Shown here in pieces: positions 17,523 through 26,323 of a DNA stretch of 64,000 nt; the first letter of the stretch is position 1, and every line of letters begins with the position of its first letter. The stretch is taken from positions 2,170,001 to 2,234,000 of the forward strand of contig NZ_JAPEMC010000001.1 in the NCBI RefSeq assembly GCF_026343115.1. Reading direction: 5' to 3'. The notes under the pieces are model-generated. The model saw only the letters and a program-made list of their open reading frames with translations, was not told where the DNA came from and ran no database searches. The DNA is from Streptomyces sp. NBC_00102 (GTDB taxonomy: Bacteria; Actinomycetota; Actinomycetes; Streptomycetales; Streptomycetaceae). Position numbers and translations under genes: made by a program.

Positions 17523-18287
17523 TCACTCCCGCACTTCGAGCCCGCGCGGCTCGACGGTGCCGACCGGGGGCTCGCGGGTGGCGAAGAGGGCGCCGAGGCC
17601 CGGGGCCCAGACGTGGCGGTCGGTGAGCCGCAGGCCCTCCCAGACGGTGACCGGGTTGGCCGCGAGCACCGGCTTGCCGAGGAGTTCCTCCAGCTCGGTG
17701 ACGTGCGCCGCCGTGTGGAGGGCGGTGTCGGGGAGGAGTACCGCCTCCGCGTCCGGGTGGTCGCCGGCGATGGCGAGTTCCCGGGTGAGGTCCAGGTCCC
17801 AGCCGGCCACCTCGGCCCCGGTGATGATCCCACTGCCCCTGGTCGCCACCACGTCGATGCCGGAGGCCGTCAGGAAGTCGCTGAACAGGGCGGCGACCTC
17901 GTCGGGGTAGGTCGCGGCGACCGCGACCCGCCGGACGCCGAGTTCCTCCACGGCGTGCGTGAAGGCGAAGGACGTGCTGGAGGCGGGCAGCCCGGCCGAG
18001 CGCGCCAGCGCGGAGATCTGCGCCTGGGCGCCGTCCCGGCCGAGGACGAAGCTGCCGCCCGTGCAGGCCCACACCAGGGAATCGGCACCGGCCAGCCGGA
18101 GCTCCTCCACACCTGCGTCCAGTCGCTCGGCGGAGCCCAGCTCACGCAGGGCCTGCACGTGGCGGACGTCGTCGCCGATCCCGGTACGGAACAGGGGCAG
18201 TCTGATGTCGCTGTCCAGCGTGATCTCGATCCGCGGGAAGTCGTCCTCGGCGCATTCGCCCGGGTAGAGAAGTCCGACGGTCGTCAT
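17523..18287 (-). CDS. Maleate isomerase / arylmalonate decarboxylase-like protein (Asp/Glu racemase superfamily)
   Basis: The 254-residue protein has the two-lobed Asp/Glu racemase fold. The two active-site loops are DSLVWACTGGSFVLG (first catalytic Cys region) and the second half with AEAVLLPDTALHTAAHVTELEELLG. The second lobe has Thr/Asp where many members have cysteine, so the reaction may differ from racemisation. Other blocks are AFTHAVEELGVRRVAVAATYPDEV and GKPVLAANPVTVWEGLRL. The ATG at 18287 has GGAAGGG 5 bases upstream and is preferred over the GTG two codons earlier. It is divergent from an IclR regulator, its likely controller. Confidence 0.75.
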   Translation of the reverse strand: MTTVGLLYPGECAEDDFPRIEITLDSDIRLPLFRTGIGDDVRHVQALRELGSAERLDAGVEELRLAGADSLVWACTGGSFVLGRDGAQAQISALARSAGLPASSTSFAFTHAVEELGVRRVAVAATYPDEVAALFSDFLTASGIDVVATRGSGIITGAEVAGWDLDLTRELAIAGDHPDAEAVLLPDTALHTAAHVTELEELLGKPVLAANPVTVWEGLRLTDRHVWAPGLGALFATREPPVGTVEPRGLEVRE

Positions 18288-18640
18288 GTCCACCCTTCCG
18301 TTTCGCCCGGACCAGTGGTCCGGGATCAGGGGCGGACCGCGTACGGACGGTGCGACCGGCCTCGCGGTCGCCCCTGTCTCTTCGTCTTCCTCTCACTCCA
18401 GTGTTCCCGACATCCGCTCCCGCACCCACCCGGACCGCCGGGCATCGCCCGGGGGCCGTGCCGAAGCGGCCCGGGGGCCGTGCCCGGGGCCTCGCGAAGG
18501 GGGGAATCCGGCCCGCACGGCCCCCGAGTCGGCGCTGATGTTCGACGGCGGACAGGTGGTCGAATCGGGGTGGCCGAAAAAATCTCCGCGTCCCCACAGG
18601 AATTCCCCCGGCATGTGGAAGGCCGCATACCCGCGGTGAC

Positions 18641-18682
18641 CTGGCATTTGCCAATCCCGTTCATGTCTCTGGCATATGCCAG
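18641..18682. promoter_or_regulatory. Tandem TGGCAT(T/A)TGCCA palindromes
   Basis: TGGCATTTGCCA at 18642-18653 and CTGGCATATGCCAG, a perfect 14-bp palindrome, at 18669-18682 lie 28 bp apart (start to start). A related site, TGGCATATGCCC, occurs at 11655-11666. They are likely binding sites for a dimeric regulator; the adjacent IclR protein is one candidate. Confidence 0.5.
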
Positions 18683-18715
18683 CCAGATGCACCCCAGCCC
18701 AGACGGGCCCAGAGG

Positions 18716-18759
18716 GGCCAAGAAGTGTCCAACAGCCCTGCCATGGGCACTTCTTGGCC
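18716..18759. promoter_or_regulatory. 12-bp perfect inverted repeat upstream of iclR-type gene
   Basis: GGCCAAGAAGTG at 18716-18727 and CACTTCTTGGCC at 18748-18759 are exact reverse complements with a 20-base spacer, ending 49 bp before the IclR start. It could be an operator or the stem of a leader hairpin. Confidence 0.55.
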
Positions 18760-18808
18760 ACTATCGTGGACGCACAGCTTTGCGGTCGGACCTTGGGCAG
18801 GGGGCACC

Positions 18809-19567
18809 GTGACATTGCGACCGGAACCAACAGCGCCGTTCCACGCGGTGCAGCACGCCTTCCGCGTGCTCGAGGCGGTCTCGCAGCACGGCAGTGGCGT
18901 GACCGAAACGCAGATCGCGCGGGAGACCGCGCTGCCGCCGGCCCGGCTCACCTCCCTGCTGCTGACGCTGCGCCGCGAGGGATACGTCGAGCAGATCACC
19001 GACGGCGCCTACGTCCTCGGCGCCTCGCTGCTCCTCCTCGGCTCGGGCCCCACCCGGCGCCTCGCCCTGGAGGAGCGGCTCCAGCGCATCCTGGCGCAGC
19101 TGCGCGACACGGTCGGCGCGGCGGTCTACGTCAGCCGGTACGTCGACGGCGAGGTCACCGTGGTCCAGGTGCTCGACGGCCCCCTCACCCCGGCGGTCAG
19201 CGAGTGGGTCGACTTCCGCTCGGCGGCGCACGCCAGCGCGGTCGGCAAATGCCTGCTGGCCCAACTGGACCAGAACGCCCGGCGCGACCACATCTCGCGC
19301 CACCGCACCGCGCGGCTCACCTCCCGGACGATCACGGACGAGAAGGTGCTGCTGGCCACCCTCGACCACCACCCCGTGACGGTCCCGATGCTGGACCTCC
19401 AGGAGTACGCGGTGGGCACGGTCTGCGCGGCGGTCCCGCTGACGGCCGGCGGCTCGGCGGGCTGTCTGGCGCTGTCGCTCCCGGTCGGCGACACCTACCG
19501 GCTGCGCCAGGCCGCGGAATTGCTGAACCAGCAGGCCGCGCCGGTGCTGTTGTCGCTGGCGCTCTGA
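18809..19567 (+). CDS. IclR family transcriptional regulator
   Basis: From the GTG at 18809 (GGGGG seven bases upstream) the protein has 252 residues. Residues 12-70 form the winged HTH (AFRVLEAVSQHGSGVTETQI, LTSLLLTLRREGYVEQITDG). Residues 75-250 are the IclR effector domain, with AAHASAVGKCLLAQLD (the family's HasAxGKa block) and TVCAAVPLTAGGSAGCLALS. It is divergent from the isomerase-like gene and probably controls it in response to a small organic acid. In-frame sequence upstream would cross the inverted repeat at 18716-18759 and was not used. Confidence 0.88.
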   Translation: MTLRPEPTAPFHAVQHAFRVLEAVSQHGSGVTETQIARETALPPARLTSLLLTLRREGYVEQITDGAYVLGASLLLLGSGPTRRLALEERLQRILAQLRDTVGAAVYVSRYVDGEVTVVQVLDGPLTPAVSEWVDFRSAAHASAVGKCLLAQLDQNARRDHISRHRTARLTSRTITDEKVLLATLDHHPVTVPMLDLQEYAVGTVCAAVPLTAGGSAGCLALSLPVGDTYRLRQAAELLNQQAAPVLLSLAL

Positions 19568-19584
19568 CCTCCCCGACACGTACG

Positions 19585-19618
19585 GGAGGGCGGACCGGTC
19601 GGACCGGTCCGCCCCTCC
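19585..19618. terminator. Bidirectional terminator between IclR and alpha-glucosidase genes
   Basis: GGAGGGCGGACCGGT pairs with ACCGGTCCGCCCCTCC with one bulged base. It sits in the 60-bp gap between convergent stop codons. Confidence 0.6.
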
Positions 19619-19627
19619 GGTACGGGC

Positions 19628-21274
19628 TCAGCGGGCGATCCACACCGCGGTGTCCCGCGGCACTGCGCCGTCCGTCAGTTCGCCGCCGGCCAGCAGTACG
19701 GTCGCGCCGGCGGGCAGCTCGTACGGGCGCTCTCCCAGGTTGACCACGCACCGGAAGCTCTCGCCCCGGTCGAACACCAGCACATCCGGTCCGCCGTCCA
19801 CCCAGGTCAGCGACTCCGGCAGCCCGATCAGGAGCTCCCGGCGGAGCGCCAGGCCCTTCCGGTAGAGCGCGAGGACGGAGTCGGGGTCGGCCTCCTGGGC
19901 CTGCACGCTGAGCGCGGACCACCCGGCCGGCTGCGGCAGCCAGGGGGCGAAGGCGCCTTCCGTGTCGTCCCCGGCCTCGGCTCCGTCCCCCGCGGAGAAG
20001 CCGAGCGAGGTCCCGGTCGTCTTCCACGGCAGCGGGACGCGACAGCCGTCGCGGCCCCGGTCCGTGCCGCCGGAGCGGACGAAGGTGGGGTCCTGGAGGA
20101 GGGCGTCGGGCAGGTCCTGCACCTCGGGCAGGCCGAGTTCGTCGCCCTGGTAGATGTACACCCCGCCGGGGAGGGCCAGGGTGAGGAGGGCGGCGGCGCG
20201 GCCCCGGCGGCGGCCGAGCACCGGGTCGCTGGGGTCGAGCAGCCGCTTGTCGCCCATGTCGAAGGAGGTGTCCTCGCGGCCGTAACGGGTGACGTGGCGG
20301 ATGGTGTCGTGGTTGGAGAGCACCCAGGTGGGCGGGGCGCCGACCGGGGCGTGGGCGGCGAAGGTGGAGTCGACGACCCCGCGCAGGGCGGCCGCGTCCC
20401 AGGCGCAGCAGAGGAAGTCGAAGTTGAAGGCGGAGTGCAGTTCGTCGGGGCGCAGGTAGCGGGCGAACTGCTCGGGGCTGGGGAGCCAGACCTCGCCGAC
20501 GAAGACGCGCTCGCCGTCGTAGGTGTCCAGGACCTTGCGCCAGGAGCGGTAGATGTCGTGGACGGGCGCGCAGTCCTGGTAGGGGAGGTCGGTGATGTCC
20601 GGGTCGGGGCCGACGTCGGGCAGTCCCGGCGCCTTCGCCAGTCCGTGGGCGACGTCGACCCGGAAGCCGTCGACTCCCCGGTCGAGCCAGAAGCGCAGGA
20701 CGTCCTCGAACTCCTCGCGGACTTCGGGGTGTTCCCAGTTCAGGTCGGGCTGCTCGGGGGCGAACATGTGGAGGTACCAGGGTCCGGGGGTGCCGTCCGC
20801 CTCGGTGATCCGGGTCCAGGCGGGTCCGCCGAAGTAGGAGTTCCAGTCGTTGGGCGGCAGCGCTCCGTCGGGGCCCTTGCCGGGGACGAACCAGAAGCGC
20901 TCGCGTTCCGGTGAGCCGGGTCCGGCGGCGAGCGCCTGCTGGAACCAGACGTGCTGGTCGGAGCAGTGGTTGGGCACCAGGTCGACGAGGACCCGCAGCC
21001 CGTGTTGGTGGGCCTCGGTGATCAGCGCCTCGGCTTCGGCGAGGGTGCCGAAGAGGGGGTCGATGTCGCGGTAGTCGGCGACGTCGTAGCCCGCGTCCGC
21101 CATCGGCGAGGTGTACCAGGGGTTGAACCACAGTGCGTCCACGCCGAGTTCGCGCAGGTACGGCAGTCGGGCGCGGACTCCGGCGAGGTCGCCGGTGCCG
21201 TCGCCGTTGCCGTCGGCGAAGCTGCGTACGTAGATCTGGTAGATGGCGGCGTGCCGCCACCAGGGGGTGGTCAC
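19628..21274 (-). CDS. GH13 alpha-glucosidase (oligo-1,6-glucosidase type)
   Basis: The 548-residue cytoplasmic enzyme is of the GH13 alpha-amylase superfamily. It begins WWRHAAIYQIYVRSFADGNGDGTGD. Region I is VDLVPNHCS, region II GFRVDVAHG with the nucleophile Asp (about residue 205), region III FVGEVWLPS with the acid/base Glu (about 260), and region IV LSNHDTIRH with the third Asp (about 321). A beta-rich domain C closes the protein. There is no signal peptide. It is the last gene of the LacI-SBP-permease-GH87 cluster, so it should split imported alpha-glucan oligosaccharides to glucose. Confidence 0.93.
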   Translation of the reverse strand: MTTPWWRHAAIYQIYVRSFADGNGDGTGDLAGVRARLPYLRELGVDALWFNPWYTSPMADAGYDVADYRDIDPLFGTLAEAEALITEAHQHGLRVLVDLVPNHCSDQHVWFQQALAAGPGSPERERFWFVPGKGPDGALPPNDWNSYFGGPAWTRITEADGTPGPWYLHMFAPEQPDLNWEHPEVREEFEDVLRFWLDRGVDGFRVDVAHGLAKAPGLPDVGPDPDITDLPYQDCAPVHDIYRSWRKVLDTYDGERVFVGEVWLPSPEQFARYLRPDELHSAFNFDFLCCAWDAAALRGVVDSTFAAHAPVGAPPTWVLSNHDTIRHVTRYGREDTSFDMGDKRLLDPSDPVLGRRRGRAAALLTLALPGGVYIYQGDELGLPEVQDLPDALLQDPTFVRSGGTDRGRDGCRVPLPWKTTGTSLGFSAGDGAEAGDDTEGAFAPWLPQPAGWSALSVQAQEADPDSVLALYRKGLALRRELLIGLPESLTWVDGGPDVLVFDRGESFRCVVNLGERPYELPAGATVLLAGGELTDGAVPRDTAVWIAR

Positions 21275-21349
21275 TCTGAGACTCCTTGCTGTGGGGATGC
21301 GGGGTGGTGCGGGCCCGCGGTTCAGGCGCGGGCCCGCACCGGTCGGGTG

Positions 21350-24289
21350 TCACCAGCCGGTGTTGCCGGAGCCCTTGTCGACCGTGAAGCCGCCCGCCAG
21401 GGAGAGTCCGCCGGCGGCGGCTCCGGTGACGGTGGTGCCGGAGAAGGTCCCGGAACCGGCGGAGTTGATCTCGATGCCGTACGAACCCGCCGTGGTGATG
21501 GCCAGGTTGGTGACGGTGAGGGAGCTGACGTTCTTCTGCCAGGAGACGAGCAGCCCGCTGTAGGTGCTGTCGGCGACGGTGTTGTCCTGGAGCAGGATCG
21601 GCGCGGTGATGTCGGAGGAGTCGGCGTAGATCCAGAGGGCGCCGAGCTTGCTCGCCCAGTTGGGTTCGTAACCACCGGTCCTGGTCAGGGTGTTGCGCAG
21701 GACGGCGGTGGTGCCACTGAAGGGCACGGGGGCGAACCGGCTGCTGATCGCGATGCCGGAGGAGCCGGTGACCGTGTCGGCGAGGAGGTTGTCCTCGACC
21801 CGGTTGGCGTTGCCGCCGTAGATGCCGACGGCGTTCGCCAGCAGGGGCAGCTGGACGGTGTCGAAGCGGAAGGCGCTGCTGCCGACCGCCTGCGCCTCGG
21901 AGAACATGGCGAGCCCGTCGTCGCCGGTGTTGCGGACGCTGCTGTGCGAGACCTCGCTGCCGGTGGTCCCCTTGTGGAGGTTGACGCCGTCGGCGAAGGT
22001 GTCGCGGATGCGGAGCCCGGCGGCGTACAGGCCGGTGGTGGGCGCGTCGATCCAGAGGCCGACCTTGGTGTGCTCGATCCAGAGGTTCGTCAGCGTGGAG
22101 CCGTTGCCGAAGTCGCCCTCGACCGCGGCGTCGAAGTTGGCGTCGTCGCGGTAGCGGACGTCACCGGCGATCATCAGGTCCTGGACGTTGCTGGTGCCGC
22201 CGCGCCCGAAGAGCCCGCCCTTGCCGTTCTTGCCGCGCAGCACGGTGTACCACTGCCCGGCACCCCGCAGATCGGCCCCGGCGAGGTCGACGTGGCCGGA
22301 GATGTCGTACGTACCGGCGGGCAGCCAGAGCCCCTTGCCCTGCGAAGTGGCCGTGCTGACCGCGGCGTTGAGGGCGGCGGTGTCGTCGGTGGAGTCGTCC
22401 GGGGTGACGCCGAGGGTGGTGGCGGAGACGAATCCGGTGGACGGCATGGTGAGGGCGGCCGGGACGGCCTCGGTCTCGACGAGGTCCAGGGTGTAGGAGG
22501 CGGCGGTGTCGCCCGCGTCCTTCTGGAACTTCAGCACGGTGCCCGCGGCGAGGTGGCCGGTGAGGGTGCGGGTCTCATCGAAGAAGTGGTGTCCGGAGCC
22601 CTGGGAGGGAGTGTTGGTGTACGGGTACGTGCCGTACACCCAGCTGTACGCGGAGCTGAGGCCCAGGTCGCGGACCTGGGTGCCGTTGGCGTACACGCTG
22701 AGGGTGGCGCCGGCGCCGGTGCCCGCCGCGTTGTCCGGTATCGAGTAGCGCAGGGTCAGCGCGTCGGCCGGCTGGGTCAGGGTGAACTGGACGTACTCGC
22801 CGGTCTGGTCGAGCACCACGGCCCGGCGGCCGGAGGCCTCGGACGCCACGGTGAGGTAGGTGCGGTCGGGGCCGGTCGTGCTCGCGTTGGTGGACCCGGC
22901 CTCCGCCTCGTACGCGGTGTACGGGAGGGTCGCCCCGCGCACGGCATTGGGGGTGGAGCCGGTGACGGTGACGCCGTCGAGCTGGAGGTTGCCGTTGTCG
23001 CCGGAGGCGGTCTTCAGCGTGACGTGGTTGAGCGAGGCGCGCAGGGGCACGTCGGTGGTCGCGGTGGCCCAGGCGCCGTTGGTGGCTGGCAGGTTCAGCA
23101 CCCGGACCTTGGTGCCGTTGGAGATCAGGGTGACGGTCGCGGCGGTGGCGTCCGGGGTGCGGTAGCGGAGCACCAGCGGGTAGGTCGCGGCGGACGGGGC
23201 GTTGACCGCGAGGACCGCGCGGGCGCCGGTGGTGGTGAACCCGGTGACGTAGCCGGTGGACTCGTAGCCGCTGACGGCCGCGGCGACGGCCGCCCCGCCG
23301 GAGACGAACCCGGTCTCGGCCTGGTGGGTGAGGGTGACCGGCGTGGTCTCGGTCGGGGTGGTGACGGTAAGGCCGTCGAGGTTGACGTTGCCGCTGTCGG
23401 CGGTGGTGAACGTGAAGGCGACCGTGTTGGTCCCCTTGGCGTAGGTCACCTGTTCGTCGTGGGTGGACCAGGTGTCCCAGTTCGCGGTGGGGGCGAGGCT
23501 CACCTGGCGGACCTTCACCCCGTTCACGTACAGGCTCAGCGTCATCGCGGCGCCGGTCCCGTTGGCGTACCGCAGCGAGACCGAGCCGTTCCCGGCGAGG
23601 GTGGACGGGACGGAGAAGGTGACGGAGGCCGCGCCCTTGTGGGCGTCGGTGAAGCCGCCGACGAAGCCCGTACCGGTGTAGCCGGAGTGCTCGGTGGAGA
23701 CCGCCGCACCCCCGGAGAGCTGGGCGGATTCGGCCTCCAGGCCGGAGGCACCGGTGCCGGTGCCTGTGCCGCCGGTGCCGGTGGTCGCGGTGAGGCCGTC
23801 GAGGTTGACGTTGCCGCTGTCGGCGGTGGTGAACGTGAGGGCGACGGTGTTGGCGCCCTGCGCGTACGTCACCTGCTCCTCGCGGGTGGACCAGGTGTCC
23901 CAGCTCGCGGTCGGGGCGAGGCTCACCTGGCGGACCTTCGCCCCGTTCACGTAGAGGCTCAGCGTCATCGCGGCGCCGGTCCCGTTCGCGTACCGCAGCG
24001 AGACGGAACCGGCCCCGGCGGTGGACGACTGGACGGAGAAGGAAACGGAGGCGGCGCCCTTGTGGGCGTCGGTGAACCCGCCGACGAAACCGCTGCCGGT
24101 GTACCCGGAGTGCTCGGTGGAGACCGCCGCACCCCCGGAGAGCTGGGCCGATTCGGCCTCCAGCGCGGTGGTGGCGGCCTGGGCGGTGGTTGCGGAGGTG
24201 GCGCCGAGCAGCAGGGCGCCGAGCATGGACAGGAGCAGGGGGACGACGAGACGTGCGGCGCGGGGGCGCCGGCGTGGTGCAGGAGACAC
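21350..24289 (-). CDS. Secreted multi-CBM35 alpha-1,3-glucanase/mycodextranase (GH87-type beta-helix)
   Basis: The protein has 979 residues with a signal peptide ending near AQA|AT (residue 39). Two CBM35-like modules (43-170 and 184-311) are near-identical, and a third, more distant one spans about 315-445. A jelly-roll-like segment (about 450-610) leads into a right-handed parallel beta-helix (about 620-979) that begins GVTPDDSTDDTAALNAAV, typical of GH55/GH87 folds. FADGVNLHKG (about 768) and NTGDDGLAMFSE (about 788) hold aspartates placed as in the catalytic centre of GH87 alpha-1,3-glucanases. The gene context of GH13 glucosidase and importer supports an alpha-glucan such as nigeran or fungal alpha-1,3-glucan as substrate. 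Confidence 0.85.
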   Translation of the reverse strand: MSPAPRRRPRAARLVVPLLLSMLGALLLGATSATTAQAATTALEAESAQLSGGAAVSTEHSGYTGSGFVGGFTDAHKGAASVSFSVQSSTAGAGSVSLRYANGTGAAMTLSLYVNGAKVRQVSLAPTASWDTWSTREEQVTYAQGANTVALTFTTADSGNVNLDGLTATTGTGGTGTGTGASGLEAESAQLSGGAAVSTEHSGYTGTGFVGGFTDAHKGAASVTFSVPSTLAGNGSVSLRYANGTGAAMTLSLYVNGVKVRQVSLAPTANWDTWSTHDEQVTYAKGTNTVAFTFTTADSGNVNLDGLTVTTPTETTPVTLTHQAETGFVSGGAAVAAAVSGYESTGYVTGFTTTGARAVLAVNAPSAATYPLVLRYRTPDATAATVTLISNGTKVRVLNLPATNGAWATATTDVPLRASLNHVTLKTASGDNGNLQLDGVTVTGSTPNAVRGATLPYTAYEAEAGSTNASTTGPDRTYLTVASEASGRRAVVLDQTGEYVQFTLTQPADALTLRYSIPDNAAGTGAGATLSVYANGTQVRDLGLSSAYSWVYGTYPYTNTPSQGSGHHFFDETRTLTGHLAAGTVLKFQKDAGDTAASYTLDLVETEAVPAALTMPSTGFVSATTLGVTPDDSTDDTAALNAAVSTATSQGKGLWLPAGTYDISGHVDLAGADLRGAGQWYTVLRGKNGKGGLFGRGGTSNVQDLMIAGDVRYRDDANFDAAVEGDFGNGSTLTNLWIEHTKVGLWIDAPTTGLYAAGLRIRDTFADGVNLHKGTTGSEVSHSSVRNTGDDGLAMFSEAQAVGSSAFRFDTVQLPLLANAVGIYGGNANRVEDNLLADTVTGSSGIAISSRFAPVPFSGTTAVLRNTLTRTGGYEPNWASKLGALWIYADSSDITAPILLQDNTVADSTYSGLLVSWQKNVSSLTVTNLAITTAGSYGIEINSAGSGTFSGTTVTGAAAGGLSLAGGFTVDKGSGNTGW
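23357..23740 (-). repeat. CBM35 module repeat, copy 2
   Basis: This copy encodes residues 184-311 of the glycanase. It aligns without gaps to copy 1 at 23780-24163, with an offset of 423 bp and about 14 amino-acid differences in 128, indicating a recent in-frame duplication. Confidence 0.85.
23780..24163 (-). repeat. CBM35 module repeat, copy 1
   Basis: This copy encodes residues 43-170 of the glycanase, directly after the signal peptide. It is separated from copy 2 by a short Gly/Thr-rich linker (GTGGTGTGTG). Confidence 0.85.
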
Positions 24290-24375
24290 AGCGGTGTGCC
24301 CTTCCTGTGGGTGGGGTCCCTGGACGTGCGGGGGTAAGGGGGTGGTGCTCGTGAAAGGGACCGGTGGCGCGCGGG

Positions 24376-25263
24376 TCAGCCCTTGAGGCTGCCCGCGGTG
24401 AGGCCCGCGATGATGTGCCGCTGGAAGATCAGGAAGAGGACCAGCAGGGGGATGCTGGCCATGACCATTCCGGCGAGCAGCTGGTTGGCGGGCATGAACT
24501 CGGCCAGCCGGTTGAGCGCGACCGTGATGGGCTGCTTCGCCTCGTCGGGGAGGACGAGCATCGGCCAGAGGAAGTCCTTCCAGACGCCGACGACCGCGAA
24601 GATCGAGACGACGGCGAGGACCGGCCGGGAGAGCGGCAGCACCACCGAGACCAGGACCCGGATCGTGCCGGCGCCGTCGATCCGTGCGGAGTCGAGGAGT
24701 TCGGCGGGTATCTGGTCGAAGAAGCGCTTCAGCAGAAAGATGTTGAAGGCGTTGGCCGCCGCCGGGAGCCAGATGGCGAACGGCGTGTTGATCAGATTGA
24801 CGTGCAGAATCGGTACGTCAACCACGGTGAGGTACGTCGGCACCAGCAGCGCGGACACCGGCAGCATCAGGGTCGCCAGCATCATCCCGAGGATCACGTT
24901 GCCGAGGACCGGCCGCAGCTTGGAGAGCGCGTAGGCGGCGGCCACGTCGATGAGCAGCTGGGTGAGCCAGGCACCGAGCGCGAGCATGAAGGTGTTGAGG
25001 AAGAAGTGGCCGAGTCCGACGTTGGTCCAGGCGTCGGTGTAGCTCTCGGGGTGGAAGCTCTCGGGTACGAGCGTCGGGGTGGGGGCGGCCAGCTCGCTCG
25101 ACGACTTCAGCGCGCCCGAGGCCATCCAGTACAGCGGGAAGACGAAGGCGAGGGTGAAGCCGATCAGGGTGGCGGTCAGCACGAAGCGGTGGAGGAACCG
25201 GCCGACGCGCCGGTTCATCTCGGTGGGCGCGATCAGGGTGCGGGTGGGTGTTTCGGCGGCCAT
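24376..25263 (-). CDS. Carbohydrate ABC transporter permease (MalG type)
   Basis: The 295-residue protein has six transmembrane helices. The EAA loop that docks the ATPase reads DQIPAELLDSARIDGAGTIRVL, followed by VVLPLSRPVLAVVSIF, typical of CUT1-family MalG-like permeases. ATG at 25263 with AGAGGAAG upstream. It lies 11 bp after the MalF-like permease. No ATPase gene is present in the cluster; in Streptomyces such importers normally share the general MsiK ATPase encoded elsewhere. Confidence 0.93.
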   Translation of the reverse strand: MAAETPTRTLIAPTEMNRRVGRFLHRFVLTATLIGFTLAFVFPLYWMASGALKSSSELAAPTPTLVPESFHPESYTDAWTNVGLGHFFLNTFMLALGAWLTQLLIDVAAAYALSKLRPVLGNVILGMMLATLMLPVSALLVPTYLTVVDVPILHVNLINTPFAIWLPAAANAFNIFLLKRFFDQIPAELLDSARIDGAGTIRVLVSVVLPLSRPVLAVVSIFAVVGVWKDFLWPMLVLPDEAKQPITVALNRLAEFMPANQLLAGMVMASIPLLVLFLIFQRHIIAGLTAGSLKG

Positions 25264-25274
25264 GACTCTTCCTC

Positions 25275-26321
25275 TCAGCCCTTGCTCCGGGTCAGGCGCA
25301 GATACACGCCGGCGAAGACGCCGAGCACCACGAAGAGCAGCGTGCTCATGGCGCTGGCCAGGCCGAAGTCGTTGTAGACGAAGGCGTAGCGGTAGAGCAG
25401 CAGCAGGACGGTGACGGTGGCGTCGTCGGGTCCGCCGCCGGTCAGCACGAACGGCTCCACGAAGACCTGCATGGTGCCGATGACCTGGAGCAGCAGGGTG
25501 ATCATCAGGATGAACCGCATCTGCGGGATCGTGACGTGCCACAGCCTCCGCCGGATCGACGCCCCGTCGAGTTCGGCAGCCTCGTACAGCTCGCCGGGGA
25601 TGCCGCCGAGTGCCGCGAGGTAGATCAGGGTGGTGGTGCCCATGTTGGCCCAGGTGGAGACGAGGACCAGGGAGACCATCGCGAGGTTCTCCGACTCCAG
25701 CCACTGCTGGGGCGGGAGGTGGAAGACGTCCAGCACGTTGTTGAAGAGGCCCGGTCCCGGATCGTAGAACCATCGCCAGAGCAGCATGGTGACGACCGAG
25801 GGCAGCATGACCGGCAGGTAGACGGTCATCCGGAGGTACGCCTTGCCGCGCTTGAGTTCGTTCAGGACGACGGCGGTCGCGAAGGGGGCGGCGAAGCCGA
25901 AGACCAGGGCGAGCAGGGTGAACCAGCCGGTGTTCTTCCAGGCGGTGACGAAGAGCGGGTCCTCGAAGAGCCGGCGGAAGTTGTCCAGCCCGACCCACTC
26001 GGCGGGCTGGGCGAAGGTGACCTGCTGGAAGCCGAGCAGGATGCCGCGCACGATCGGGTACCAGGAGAAGAGCGCGAAGCAGATCACCCCGGCGGCGAGG
26101 AAGAGGTACGCGACGAGGTTCTCGCGCACCCTGCGCCGGAACCGGCCGGCCGCCGCCCCGCCCCGGGCGGACGGGCCGCGGGGCGGTGCCGGGACCCGGC
26201 CGGGCGAGCTCTTCGCGGCGGGGCCGGGCGCCCCGGCGGGTGCCGGGACTCCGTCGCGTACCGGGGACCGGTCGCGGGCGGTGGCGCGCGCCGGGGAGAG
26301 GGGGAGCGGTCGACCGGCCAT
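25275..26321 (-). CDS. Carbohydrate ABC transporter permease (MalF type)
   Basis: The protein has about 348 residues. A proline/alanine-rich cytoplasmic N-terminus of about 65 residues is followed by six membrane helices (from NLVAYLFLAAGVICFALFSW). The EAA loop is GIPGELYEAAELDGASIRR followed by HVTIPQMRFIL. The ATG at 26321 lies 2 bp after the stop of the binding-protein gene; a GTG at 26327 overlapping that stop is an alternative. It pairs with the MalG-like permease. Confidence 0.93.
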   Translation of the reverse strand: MAGRPLPLSPARATARDRSPVRDGVPAPAGAPGPAAKSSPGRVPAPPRGPSARGGAAAGRFRRRVRENLVAYLFLAAGVICFALFSWYPIVRGILLGFQQVTFAQPAEWVGLDNFRRLFEDPLFVTAWKNTGWFTLLALVFGFAAPFATAVVLNELKRGKAYLRMTVYLPVMLPSVVTMLLWRWFYDPGPGLFNNVLDVFHLPPQQWLESENLAMVSLVLVSTWANMGTTTLIYLAALGGIPGELYEAAELDGASIRRRLWHVTIPQMRFILMITLLLQVIGTMQVFVEPFVLTGGGPDDATVTVLLLLYRYAFVYNDFGLASAMSTLLFVVLGVFAGVYLRLTRSKG

Positions 26322-26323
26322 GA

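Larger units (their letters stand above)
18288..18808. other. Divergent regulatory region between isomerase and IclR genes
   Basis: The region has 521 bases with no convincing gene. It contains two TGGCA..TGCCA palindromes (18641-18653, 18669-18682) and a 12-bp perfect inverted repeat (18716-18759), listed separately. The left half is ordinary GC-rich sequence. Confidence 0.6.

Noticed and set aside
20951..24337. 1128-residue plus-strand open frame
   Set aside because: It is antisense to the GH13 and GH87 genes, is made of Val/Gly-rich repeats and has no domain; high-GC shadow frame.
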